A stretch of DNA of 64,000 nucleotides from Parus major (lineage: Eukaryota > Chordata > Aves > Passeriformes > Paridae). The stretch is from assembly GCF_001522545.3 (NCBI RefSeq), contig NC_031770.1, positions 29,797,856-29,861,855 on the forward strand, read 5' to 3'. Made by a program: the position numbers and the translations under genes. Positions 1 through 11,450 of this stretch are shown piece by piece. The first letter of the stretch is position 1. The number at the start of each line of letters is the position of its first letter. The notes below the pieces were generated by a model. The model was not told where the DNA came from, ran no database searches, and worked only from the letters and a program-made list of their open reading frames with translations.

Positions 1-3000
1 TCTTTCTCATCTTCATTTCAATTGGGATGATGGGACTGATGGTTCTATTTGATGCAGTTTAAATAGTTTCTAAAAGGAATATTTGCGCTTTAATACAAAA
101 GAAGATAGAATACAAGCAGTTGAAAATGAAGAATCAAAGTGAACAATTTATGTTCTATAGTGAATCAGATTTGTAGAAAATAAGATATGAAGGTGTATAT
201 AAGTCTCTTCAACTGACAGAAATAAGTGAGTGAAGGAAAGAAAACAATGGAAGAGAGATGTATTACTCAGAAAAAATACAATGTTTCGGAAAAACTCTTG
301 GCAAGTGATAAATGTTTTAAGAGAGGGGTTTTTTTTAAGGTAGGTTTAATGATAGGAAAACCATAGGAGATTTATGATTTTTAGGCTGCTACTGTACTGG
401 AAGCAGTTACTATTTGTAATGCCTCCTAAAGGAAAGAAAAAATGTTTTTTCTAAAACACCAGATTGTGCATTTGGGTTTTCATTTTTACCACAAAGCAGC
501 TTTAACAGCTTTATACTTTGAAGTTTGTTTCTCATTTTTAAGATTTGGACAAATTTTTCTATACTTCACTGCAGATGTAATAAGTATCTTGGAAATTTTA
601 GATACTACAAGTAACATCTTTAGTGATGAATTAAGTAGTACTTTCATTACTTCTCTTCATTGTCTTTCTTGTTTGTATTGGGCAATAACAGCTGTGATGG
701 AAGGTGTATTAAATATTGATTTCCACGTCTGTATTTTGTTCAGCTTAATTACCCTGTCTCTGTTAATGGCAAATTGCAAAGTTGGCTAATCAACTTGCAT
801 TTTCATTAACAGTGCAAGCGCCCTGTTGAGTGAGGTAAGCGGGCACCCTCACTGTGTGTCCAGTCTCTGAACTCAAGAGCAGGAGGTGCTGGTCAGGAAG
901 AGGCTGTGAGCACAGACATCCTGTGTGTTCCATCCTCATACTCCTCTGATCCTGCAAATACATGTTCACACACAGCTTGGCCGATAATTTATCTAAGGTC
1001 CGTCTGACTGGGGTGCTGTCAACTGCTTGCAGGTTGTAGTTGCAGGCAGCACTTTCCAAAAGCTCATGAACCACTGCATTAAAAAAAAGTAGTTTTATCC
1101 ATTTAGACAATTCTTTTGCTACTTTGTTTCTTCTAATTCCAGTATTGTGGGATCTGGTGAATGAAAACATTGCATTCACTTTTTGTGACTCTTACTAAGC
1201 CGTTTTAAGTACCAAGTGTAGATCCTTCAATCCTAACTCTTTGCTTCCATCTATTCAGTTTCTTTTATGATTTTGAGTGATATTGGCTGTACCTTCTCTG
1301 ACTCTAGTATGTACTCCTTGAGGTGTGGAGACCGGAACTGTATGTGAGCATTTGAGATTTGGGTGCAGCAGGCTGTAACAGGGTGACAGAACAGCCCTGT
1401 TTTGTTCTCAGTACTCTTCCCAATGATGTGCAGTATTTCAGTGATCCCTCCCTGCCATTTGACTACCCCAAAAAGTTTACTTTCATCTGCAGACTTGGAG
1501 GCTTCACTAACAAGAACTTAGGCTTATTAGCTCACAGACTACTTAGAAACAAGATAATAGATTTCACTACTTCTTTTCTTGATATTGACAGTACTTTGCA
1601 AATGAAATCTTTTTTGGCTTTCATACAGTTATGTAAGTAACTGTGTGAGTCAAAGGAGAATTCCAGTTTGGTTCAATATTTAGAAGTAAGATTTGGTAGT
1701 ATTCCTTTGAATTTGATGCATGGTTTGCAAAGATTAATTCCCTGATATACTTTAGAAGCTAAAATCAAATGGAGGGGATGGGTTTTTCTGCTTGGTTGGT
1801 TAGTTGGGTTTTTTTTGGGGGGTTGTTTACTTTCTGCAAAATTTTTGCTCTAAGCCTATCCAGGGAATTTTCTTAAGTTGTACAATATCTATTTTGGGAG
1901 AGAGGATAAAAATACATTAATTTATTTTTTTTTTTAAGTTCCTGACTAGAACTGTAGTCTTAAAAATTAGTGAGACACTTTGAAGTTAAAATAATTTTTT
2001 TCTTTCACATCCTCCTATGAAGACTTGAAAGGGGAACTTTTTAATAGTTTTGCAGTTTATTTTAAAGTTACTTGATTCTTCAGATGTGTAGGATTTGTAG
2101 TGGATGTGATGTGTACACTGTTTTTCGATGTGATCTAAGATTATGTATTCAGTTTCCCATTAACTGATCAGGCACCCCTGCTCTTTATGTATCACCAAAA
2201 TTAGGATAATACAGTTTAAAAATAACTTCAGTTAAGAAAGCAATAGCTGAAAAGAGTAATGTTACTGTTTCTGTAACAGGCTTTTTAGAATAGAAATTAT
2301 GGGTTTATGTGTCACATAATTGGACATTTGAAAAATTTAAGAGTAAATTATGAGTATGTAGTATTGAGGCTTACAGTCAGTCTTAACTGTGCCTTTGTAT
2401 AGCAGTTGTGTTCCCTCAGTGGATATTAATAAACTTTTTATCTGTAAGATTTTGTTCTAATTTCTGTTGAGCTTGGCTCTACAGAATTGTTACTACTTTT
2501 ATTGTAGTATTGGTAGCAGGACAATTTTTTTTTAATTTTTTTTTTTTTTAGCTTTTCTAATGATATTAATGTTTTGGTGTTTTTTGGTTTTTTTCAAGAG
2601 AATTCTTGATTTTGACTTAATAGCTAGGAAAACTAAATCTGTATGAAACACTGTATATATATGCATAGAAACACTGTATATATATATGCATAGACACTCT
2701 TCCCATTCAGATATTATTTCATCCTTTTTTTTTTAAGTGAAGGATTTAATGTGTATTTGGATGAAAACTGATTTTAAAACTTTGATAGATCAAAATAGGG
2801 TGAAGGGCTAGAAGACATTTTTGCTGATGATTCCATCTTGTAAATTATAAAGCATATATAACAGCTGTAAAGAGAGATGACTTCTTGTGTCATATTTCAT
2901 CTTTTCTTCATAGATAAGTGTGTAAGTGAAAGGGAAACAAATTGTTTCAATATAGGAAATCTGTGTTATTTCTTTGGAGTGAAAATGAATGAAATTGAAA

Positions 3001-3870
3001 TAGTTCACTCTTGGGTGAAACTAGAGATTATAAATGTATTTTGTCCTCTTGGTGTGGATTGACATAATGCAGATTAGTAGTAAGAGAATGTTCCTTGTAT
3101 CATCAACTGTTGTCAGACATGTTCACGAGTACTGAATTATAGTAAAGTGAAAGGGGTTCACAGTACTCAAAGGTAATTCATACAGAAGAGTGTGCAATCC
3201 ATCTTTTTAGTAGAAGCTACTGTTCACTGCTAGAAGATTTATTTTTTCAGACTCCCTAATCCTTTTTTATATACTTTGTATTATGGAAACTTTGTCATTG
3301 ACTGTGCCTTGTCTGCACCATCTATGCATCTCCTGATTTCTAGATAGATAGCTCAAGGCTCTTTATCTTCCTCTGTCACGTGGGCGTGTGTAGGCACCAT
3401 CACATCAGGCACCTAAGTGGTTTTTCCCATAGGTATCTGGAAGTAAATATAATGTTAGAGGTCAACAGGATACTTTGTTTCTACAACATTTTAACAAAAT
3501 TTTTGGGATCCTTGAATTAAGGAACAGTTTCTTAAGTTGTAATTCTCAAAAGATTCATGTTAGATACAATATCAGTTTGTGTCTAAAATTAATCTAAAAA
3601 GGCATTGAGCAGCTGGGGAGTTGACTGAACATTTTTTTTCTGTTCTCTAAGCTCATTTAGTGCAGATTTCTTTCAAAAGTTATTGCTGAAGAATCCTCCA
3701 AATCATAGGCTAGGGAAAATTGCATAAAACAATGTATGGAATGTACACTGTCAGCTCAGGTTGGCGCAGTTCCTGTATTAACTGACAAATACTGGACCTC
3801 AGTTAAAAATATGGTATGTGGTTTGGGATGATTCTACAATATATTTGTTATGGAAGGTATGGCATCTAAG
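1..3870 (+). other. Intronic AT-rich sequence, no exon seen
   Basis: Inferred to lie in a long BTBD9 intron because no other gene is visible before the 49784 exon. Contents: T-rich runs near 1921-1936 and 2526-2550, a tandem duplication at 2645-2692, and a 129-codon minus frame at 790-1179 without known motifs. Part of 1430-1590 (phrases such as TTTCATCTGCAGACTTGGAG) faintly resembles an ancient L3/CR1-type LINE in antisense, but I cannot establish that by eye. Confidence 0.55.
2645..2692. repeat. Short tandem duplication with TA tract
   Basis: A unit GAAACACTGTATATATATGC followed by ATA is repeated directly; the second copy has one extra TA. Looks like a simple replication-slippage duplication in the intron. 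Confidence 0.85.
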
Positions 3871-3876
3871 AGGAAG

Positions 3877-4212
3877 TGAAGTAGCCCTTTGTCCCCTGAA
3901 GTAATCCTGGCTAGCTCTGTCGAGGGTGGGGTCAGAAACGCTCTTCACGACCAAGATAAAAGACCAAAGGACTGCTTTTCCCTCCGGGATAAAGGAGGAT
4001 ATTTATTCTGGCTGGCTTCCAGGAGAGAGAAGAGGCAGAGGATACATTTCCCAGACTCTTTCGAACCCCGGGAGAGGGGCGGGGAGACATATAACACCAA
4101 CCAATGGAATAACGTTTCAGAGACAGAGGGAGGGGAGGGGAAAAACACTGTCACAGCTGCAGGGAGGGTTTACACAGAAACTAAGTAACCCCCAGAAATG
4201 TGCACTACCACA
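3877..4212 (-). mobile_element. Solo LTR, 336 bp, 6-bp target duplication (class II ERV-like)
   Basis: The unit begins TGAAGTAG and ends CTACCACA on the + strand, so it has TG/CA ends and imperfect terminal inverted repeats (6 of 8 matching). It is flanked on both sides by AGGAAG (3871-3876 and 4213-4218), the 6-bp duplication typical of beta- and alpharetrovirus-like integrases. Read on the minus strand it has an ordered set of LTR signals: inverted CCAAT (ATTGG) at 4101-4105, a TATA-like TTATAT at 4089-4094, and AATAAA at 4002-4007, leaving about 125 bp to the U5 end. No internal retroviral genes flank it, so it is best explained as a solo LTR left by LTR-LTR recombination. Two overlapping frames of 99 and 110 codons across it are GC-rich LTR sequence, not genes. 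Confidence 0.85.
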
Positions 4213-4220
4213 AGGAAGTA

Positions 4221-4355
4221 GAATCACAGAATCATTTAGATTGAAAAAGACCTCTTAGATGGAGTCCAACCATTAACGCAGCACTGCCAAGTCCACCACC
4301 AAACCGTATCTGTAAGTGCCACATCCACACATGTCTTTTGAGTAAGTTCAGGGAT
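4221..4355 (-). mobile_element. CR1 LINE 3' fragment, antisense
   Basis: Begins GAATCACAGAATCATTTAGA and continues through AAAAAGACCTCTTAGATGGA and GTCCAACCATTAACGCAGCA, then CACATCCACACATGTC. This is the complement of the avian CR1 3' untranslated end. It abuts the solo LTR at 3877-4212, two bases beyond the right AGGAAG duplication. The right boundary is approximate. Confidence 0.85.
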
Positions 4356-7300
4356 GATAACTAACCCACTTTGCAGGACAGCCTGTTTAAAGTACTGTTC
4401 TAAATATGTTCTTTAGCAACCTGTTGAGTTTTTGAAGGACTCAATTTATAACTTTTTTTTTGATTAACTGATTTCTAAATGTATCTTCTCTATCTATTCT
4501 GTTTGAACTTACTTGAGAGTTTTTGTCATTTTGTACTGTGAATGACCTGTGTTAGAGCTGTTAAAATGCAAACTTACCAAATATATTTAGTAACTACATT
4601 TGAAAAAAAAATGCAGAGGGAAAAGATATATCTAGGCACTGAAGAACATCTATTATCCCATTTTATTTTAAGGTAAGCTCATTGGTACATTATTTTAAGT
4701 TGCCATTTTGGTGAAATTCATAATCTAATCTTTATTATGTAGCTTTATGACTTTACATTATATGCAACCATGATGAAATTTTAAAAGTTGAATGTATTTG
4801 TTTTCTAATCCTTTACCTAAAATGGAAATGTTTCAGTATGAAAATGTTACAGCCATTATATCAAATTCTTAAGTACATGTGGGAGGAATGACTATTGATC
4901 TAACAGATTTAATAGTTCATATTCAAAATCTATGTAATATTTTGCATCTAAGTAACTGCTGAGTGTAATCCTTCAGGCAGAATTTTGAAAGTAGCTGTGA
5001 AACTGGAAAATTACCTTCTTTTCTTTTTCAAGCATAACTGCACTTGAATATTTTTGTTTATTTTAGCTACTAGTGAATAATGTCAGCATAAGGAGCTAAA
5101 ATATATATTATTTCATTCAGGTAAGAATTTGGTTTAGCTATTAAAATTAGAAACAGTGTGCAGTTACCATGGAAATTACTTGAAGTCGTTGTAGTACTTT
5201 AAAGAAGAGAGGTCACCAGTGGAGTCACAAACAATGAATGGAGAGTGCTTTTTCCCTGATAGAAAGGGACCGAGCGTTTTAGTGATCTCTGCAGGTTTTT
5301 TCCTATTTCTAGTGCCTTTTTATAGGAGAGAAGAGTTTCTTCTGAGGTCCTCTCAACATCTTTTGGTTTGTTTCCTCAGTTTGTTCCTTTTCCTTCTGAC
5401 TTCTGGCTTTCAGAATCCATCATTGCTGCTTCAGACATTGGCTAGAAGAAATCTCTTCATAGTACTGTGGAGCTTTCCTACCCACCTAGTCTTTTAAAGG
5501 AAAATTTTTATGTTGACCTTGTAGTTAATCTTGATTTATGGGTTAAGAAAGTCATGTACTACTAATATGTCAGTTCTTAGTTATCTATAAGCTCTAGCCC
5601 AATTAATACAGTAGTTTCATGAAAGTTGGCTAAAATACTCTTACACTGAGTGAGCAAAAGTTCCACTAAGGTGGAGTAGACTAATGTGTCTCATCTTAAT
5701 ATGCACAAGTTGCAAGAGAAGAAATATATATACGTCATTATCACTCAAGGGCAAGAGTTAACCTTTTTCTGTTGTTTGTTTTCTTGTGCAGGATGTTTTA
5801 GGTGTTCATATGTGGTGCTTTAGAGTGAACTTATTCCATAATATTTACAGGCAAATATTTTCAATATTCTACTTCAGAGTTATTAGATCTGGAAGGTGCA
5901 ATGGGTATAAAATAAAATAGTAAATACCAATATGAAGGGCAAAAATTAAGAATTCTTGTCCAAGTATTCTGAAATATGCTTGTGCTTTTCACAAGGCTTG
6001 GAGGTACAGGGGATGTGTGGTCTTAAAGTTGAAAATTTTATTCTTTGTAGAATTGTGGTGACACTTCAGTGTCAGAAGAATTGTCATTCATAGTTACTGT
6101 AATATTAGCGCTTTAATGAAGAATATTTTATTCCAGGGTCACTGGAGTAATTTTCGTGGCCTGTTTTCTAGAATACAGTTTCTGACAATTTCCAAAAGAA
6201 CAAACGGAACAAGTGCTTGTTCTCTGGCATGCTAGAAGATGCATTTCTTTTTGACTTCACTTTCCTCTTTAAACCACTTTCTGTTGAGCAAGTTAAATGT
6301 AGCAGTTCACTTGTGCATTAGCAATGTCTTGATGCTTACATTCCTCCTCTATTGCTTTGGAGATTCTTATAGTTAAAAAACTTGTCAATTCCTTATTTAA
6401 TCCTTCAAATTCTTTTCCAGGCAAAGGCTAAGTTGTAAGTGGTTTATTCTGGTTCAGAAAACCAGGTGTTAAGACAGCTGGTTTCTTGGCCTAGTGACTA
6501 ACACAGCTGCCATATACTGTGCTGTCACTGCTTCATCTTCCTTTGGAAGGCCTTGTTGCAATGGTTCCTGCTGGTCTGCCTCTGCCCTGAGCTCAAAGTT
6601 AGCACTGAGGCAGGGATTTTTGATGCTGACTCACTTTCCTCTTGAAGGGGAAAGCATCTGGAGCTCTGCTTAACTTCATATGCTTAAACTGGAAGTTGGC
6701 AACCCTACAGTATATGGGAAACTCTGCCAGCCTCTTACGGAAAGAAAAACAATTAGCTAAATTAGATGTAGAGAGGAGATCCAAGAATCAAGCTTAAAAC
6801 TTCTTTTGCTTTATTCCTCACTTAACAGTGGTAGGAGATACAGAAAGTAATCAGTTTTTTTTCATTATTGGGTATCTTCCACTGGTTGTGGATGCTTGAG
6901 AGCAAGATGATGTCTAGTCTGTGAGTGAAGAATAGTTCTTGTTCATATGCACAAGTAATTAAGTAGGAAAACACATTCTTGGATTAAAGATGAATATGCT
7001 CTTCACTCATAACACAGTAACCTAGTGACTCTCTGCAGGCCAGTCATCAGTAAAGTGGAAAAGCACTGATCTAATCAGTCCCTGGAGCAGGCTGAGCCTT
7101 TGTTTTGCTGAGCTGCTCTTTTCCTTTTTTCTGCCATTTCTGGTAGGGTTTCTGCATTTTCTTATATCAATCTATTTTCTTCTGTTTTTTTGATGGTCTT
7201 AATTCTCTTCTGAGATAGTGCCAGATAGTAACAATTTAAAGCTATCTCACATTTGTGCCTTTCCTTTGTTTTTAGTTTACCCTGCATGGCTTAATTCCTT

Positions 7301-8871
7301 GAATATATTCTTACTTGTAGACAGATGTAGCCAAAACAGCTGGAACTCATCATTAATTTCTCTCAGTAAAATTGAGACCTGGGTCATAGTGCAGGAAGAA
7401 GGAAGGTAAGAATAAGGAATAAAAGTTTCATATTTGATGTGGGAAAGGCCTTAATTCCTCACTGGAATCAGCTAGTTTTTTTCTGGCAGCATCTTCCTGT
7501 CCTGAACTGGGAAGATACTAAAAAAATTTTACAGGTAGGTGAATGCTATGGTCAGCCATGATAGAATGTCTTGTAGATACTGTATTAATTTAAGGTAAAA
7601 TGGATCAAATGGTTTCAACAGAATTAGAAGGAATGTTTTGTTGATTTGAAAATGATGAGATATTTGTGCTAAATGAGATTTGGAATTGTTCCAGTAAATT
7701 AAATGGCATATATGTGGTAGGTACTCAAGATTATTTTTTTTTTGAGTATATTTGGATAATACACTTGGTTAATACATAAATGCAGGATAATAAAGTACCT
7801 GCCGATGTCACTGATTTATTCTCAGAAGTTTCTGTCAGAAAATCAGCCTTATAGTCACTGTATTTAAAGGGTAACAAATGCTGCACTATTTTTTTCTTGA
7901 TCTAAATATTGTAGCTCTTAAAATAAAAAAGACCTATTTCATCCTATTTAAAGGCAGCTGGCATTCTCCAGACTTTCTTTAAATGTGTAAGTCTGATAGA
8001 GAGATTACATAAATTCTTAGGAACTATGTAGCTTGTGAGTCTCAGAAGAGCCTGGGCAGAACACAGGAATAGGAGGATAAGCTTTAAAAGTAAAGAAAAC
8101 CTTTCAAACTGAAGATATGAGGCAAAGGTCAAAATAAGCTTATATATGGATGGTAAGATTAGGAGCAAGTGTCATGTCCAAAATACAGTATGGCCATGCA
8201 AGACAAGCCTGGAGAATGCTTAGGAAAGCTGAACAAACATGCAACTTACCATTCAGCCTAGAATGCTTCAAGTAGTCTATAACTGTATCTAAAAATTAAT
8301 GGACTAGATAATCCCAATGCCTATTCTTTGTCCTTTTATGTTTTGGCTATGTTCATCCTATAAAACTCCATTCAGCTTTCAGAATGTATTGACTGCTGTC
8401 ATTGCCTCTTGGGTGGAATAGCTTCTGGCCCATTACTGGAACCTTACTGAAGTAGTGCTTGAGAAGGGAGTGCCAGTTGGGCTAGCTAGAGTTATGCCAG
8501 GGACAGGCCTACTACATTAATATTGTGGGCAGTATATCTGCTTCCATTTTCAGATGACCTCATAAACAGTGTAGCCAGAGAATAATCTCGAGACTGAATT
8601 CTGTGAGAGGTTTTCCTGTGCTTTTGTGCAGAATAGGGGAAAAGCTTGGAGGAAGCAGGCCTAAAATGGGGGCTATCAGGTCTACCAAGGACATAATTTT
8701 AGTTTGCTTGACCAGACTTTTACTGAGTGTGAAAGCTCTTTGTACAAGGTTCAACTTGTTAAATAATTTGTAGTGTTAAGGTTGTCATTTTTCTGACGCA
8801 TCAAAAGCATATCAGTGTTCTATGTTCAAAAGCTGTTCTATGACACAACAGTATCTATTCTGTGATTAGTG
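4356..8871 (+). other. Intronic sequence without recognised gene or repeat
   Basis: AT-rich. The 92-codon frame at 5219-5497 is rich in Phe and Leu because of T-rich composition and has no start context, splice support or family resemblance. I see no exon, RNA gene or dated transposon here. Confidence 0.5.
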
Positions 8872-8925
8872 ATATCTGAGATAGTGTGATATATATATAT
8901 AGATATATCACACTATCACAGATAT
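8872..8925. repeat. Strong hairpin-forming inverted repeat
   Basis: Two 23-nt arms (8872-8894 and 8903-8925) are complementary apart from one position, with an 8-nt TA-rich loop. The left arm begins ATATCTGAGATAGTGTG and the right arm ends CACACTATCACAGATAT. More partial copies of AGATATATAATAGATATATC follow to about 8950. It could extrude as a cruciform, or be a relic of a small inverted-repeat element. It is short for a microRNA precursor. Confidence 0.85.
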
Positions 8926-8950
8926 GTAATAGATATATAATAGATATATC

Positions 8951-11417
8951 TCTGAGCTGCACAGAAATTTTTGTTTTCCTTTATGATACAGAGTGAAGTA
9001 ATAAAATATGTCACTGATAATTTCTTTAGGTTTTGTAGAGTGCATTGCTGTTTTTTATACAGGTCATCAAAAAATTCCTTTAGCTGTATCATCCTTTTGA
9101 AAATGAGGAAAATAAAACTAAAAAACTAAAAAATGTTGGCTAATCTGCTTTTTTTTACAGAACAAACTAAGATATCAGAGTTTTATTTTTAGTTCTTGAA
9201 GGATTGGGATGCTGTATATTAAAAAGATTAGATGATCATTAGTTGCTGGATTTTTAATAGGATGTAAGATGCATAAGAAAGTGAAGAAAAACATATATTC
9301 AGCAATTGCCAAATCAAATATCACTTTGTTTCTGTGGCATATAGGGAGTAAGAAGTGCAATGTCAGTTACTCTTATATAGAAAGTTTATCCTCTGGCTCA
9401 AGTTAAGATTTATTATTTTTAAATCTTTTATGTTTTGATCTTTTATGGCATTTTGTTAATACCAAGTTGTCTAGCATCTCTGGACTGATTTTAGGATGAT
9501 GGAATGAGTGATGAACCTGCAGAGATCGAATACCCTCTCAGGGGGATGCTGAAGCAAAAGACTTTCTACATCTACAGAATGAGAAACCGTGAGGTAGCAT
9601 ATTTCAGTGATAGGGTTAATGTTCAGTTAAATACAAGAGGAAGAGGAGCAATAGTGCAAGGGAGGAGTGAGAAATTAAATGGTATTTTTTTAGAAGTCTA
9701 CCTTATTGCTGCCTACATTGCTCCTTTGGGATATTTCTGTTGAGTGCAAGAAAACAGAAGGCTCTTCTTGAAAAACCCAAGATGAAATTACTGCCATAAT
9801 TTATTTTTTTTCCCCTAGTGTAAAAGCTTTATTTAGTTGGGGAGGGTTTATTTCCAGTGTTTTCCTGGCATGGCTAAGTTCAGATGACAAGCTCCAGGGT
9901 TTTCTTCCTCTCCTCCCTCACAGCCCCCACATCCCAATATGTGGAAAGTAAAATTTGTTATTGGTTTGCCTTGGGCTCTGGAGACCACATTAGGAGCCCA
10001 AAAAGGGGCTTCTGTCTCTGCTGTTGGACACTTTTCTGTCATCTGCTAACTGAGGCCATTTGCATTTTCACATGGAAAGGAATAAAAGGTCTAGAGGATG
10101 AAAACTTATGTTTATGTTGCTAGTCTTTTGTTAAAAATGGTGGTAAGAGATTTAAAAAATGCTGTTCTTTAGGCTCTAGTGTTATAATAAAATTTGCAAT
10201 GCAGAAGCAGATCAGCTCTGAGAAAAGAATACAAGCAGGAAATCTCAACTTACTTTTTGTTGTGACAGTTTATATGCAGAATGTCCATTTCCTTGATGTT
10301 AAGGTAAGATGGCAGCAAAGCACTACATTTAGTTACAGTTCTAAGGCACCATGTTAACTTTTCAAATGCTTATTCCTATGAAGATGCTTTAAGAGCACCT
10401 CCTGGAAGAAGAAATTGAGGAGTAAACATACAAGACCTACCATATAAATTCAGTGTATTTTCACAGCAAAAGTTAATCTGCTTTTGAGAAGCTATTTATT
10501 CTATCCTTAGAGTAATTTCAAGTTTTAACATGAAATGTACATAGTCAGATCTTTCTTTGATGAGGAAACAAAATTGTGCATTTTATGTATTTAAGCCCAT
10601 GTAGGGTAGTGAATTCTAATTTAAAGCATTCTTACTGATGTAAAATAAATTAGGAGTTCAAGAAAATGGATTTTCTTATATAAGCAGTGGTTCCCATACT
10701 ATTTTTCTCTGGTGTTGTATCATAAAGTAATGTGTAGGGAATATGGAATTGATTTTGCCTTTAGTGTTTACGCAGTATTTGATAGTGTTTTCAGTTGCTG
10801 TATAGAGCACCTATACACACATGTGCACACATGTTTATGTGTATATGCATGAAGACATATAAACCTTTTTAAGCAGAATGCTAAGGCTATTTTCAGGAAG
10901 ATTAAATTCAGTTCTTTTATAAATATAATGAATAATTATTTTAATTGCGCATTGTATGGTGGTGTAATACTCAGTTTATATGGGGAATGCAACATTCAAA
11001 ATTCAAAATGTTACATTGAAATAAGATCACACTTAGAGTATTGAAAATCTAGCTATCTAGATACCACATGTAATAATATTTCAAAACAATAATACAAAAT
11101 GTTTTATGGTAAAAGATTTCTTAAAATTGTTCTTTCTATCAAGAGAGCTATGCATATAAAAACTAGAACTTGTTTGTTAAAACAAAGTGAAAAATTCAGA
11201 ATAAAGTGCTGATATATTTCTTTTCCTGTTTTATCAATTCTGGACACAACCACAGTCTCTATGGTCATGTACTCCTTAAAATTAATTCAAAGATCAAAAA
11301 TTCTTCAGAAAATCTTTTAATTTAGAATAAGTGTTTGACAACCTGAAATAGGAATATTTTCTGTAAAGTTTTAAAAAGCAATAACATGGATTTATATGGT
11401 CCTAAAAAGCCTTTTTG

Positions 11418-11450
<33 letters not shown>

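Noticed and set aside
442..789. 115-codon hydrophobic + frame
   Set aside because: T-rich sequence gives Phe/Leu-rich translation; no recognised domain, no splice or homology cue.
1430..1590. Ancient L3-like LINE fragment
   Set aside because: Similarity rests on a few phrases (for example CATCTGCAGACTTGGAG); not secure without a library search.
3889..4258. Two overlapping + frames of 99 and 110 codons and a minus frame
   Set aside because: All fall within the solo LTR and adjoining CR1 tail.
8872..8925. MicroRNA precursor
   Set aside because: The stem plus loop is only 54 nt with an AT-rich loop, shorter than typical precursors; kept only as an inverted repeat.
9504..9743. 79-codon + frame with protein-like sequence (YPLRGMLKQKTFYIYRMRNR)
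   Set aside because: The YxGML echo of a BTBD9 segment is too short to mean anything; the rest does not match BTBD9, and no acceptor/donor pair of the right phase was seen.
11419..11449. Poly-T as the poly-A tail of a minus-strand retrocopy
   Set aside because: No gene-like body or target duplication next to it.
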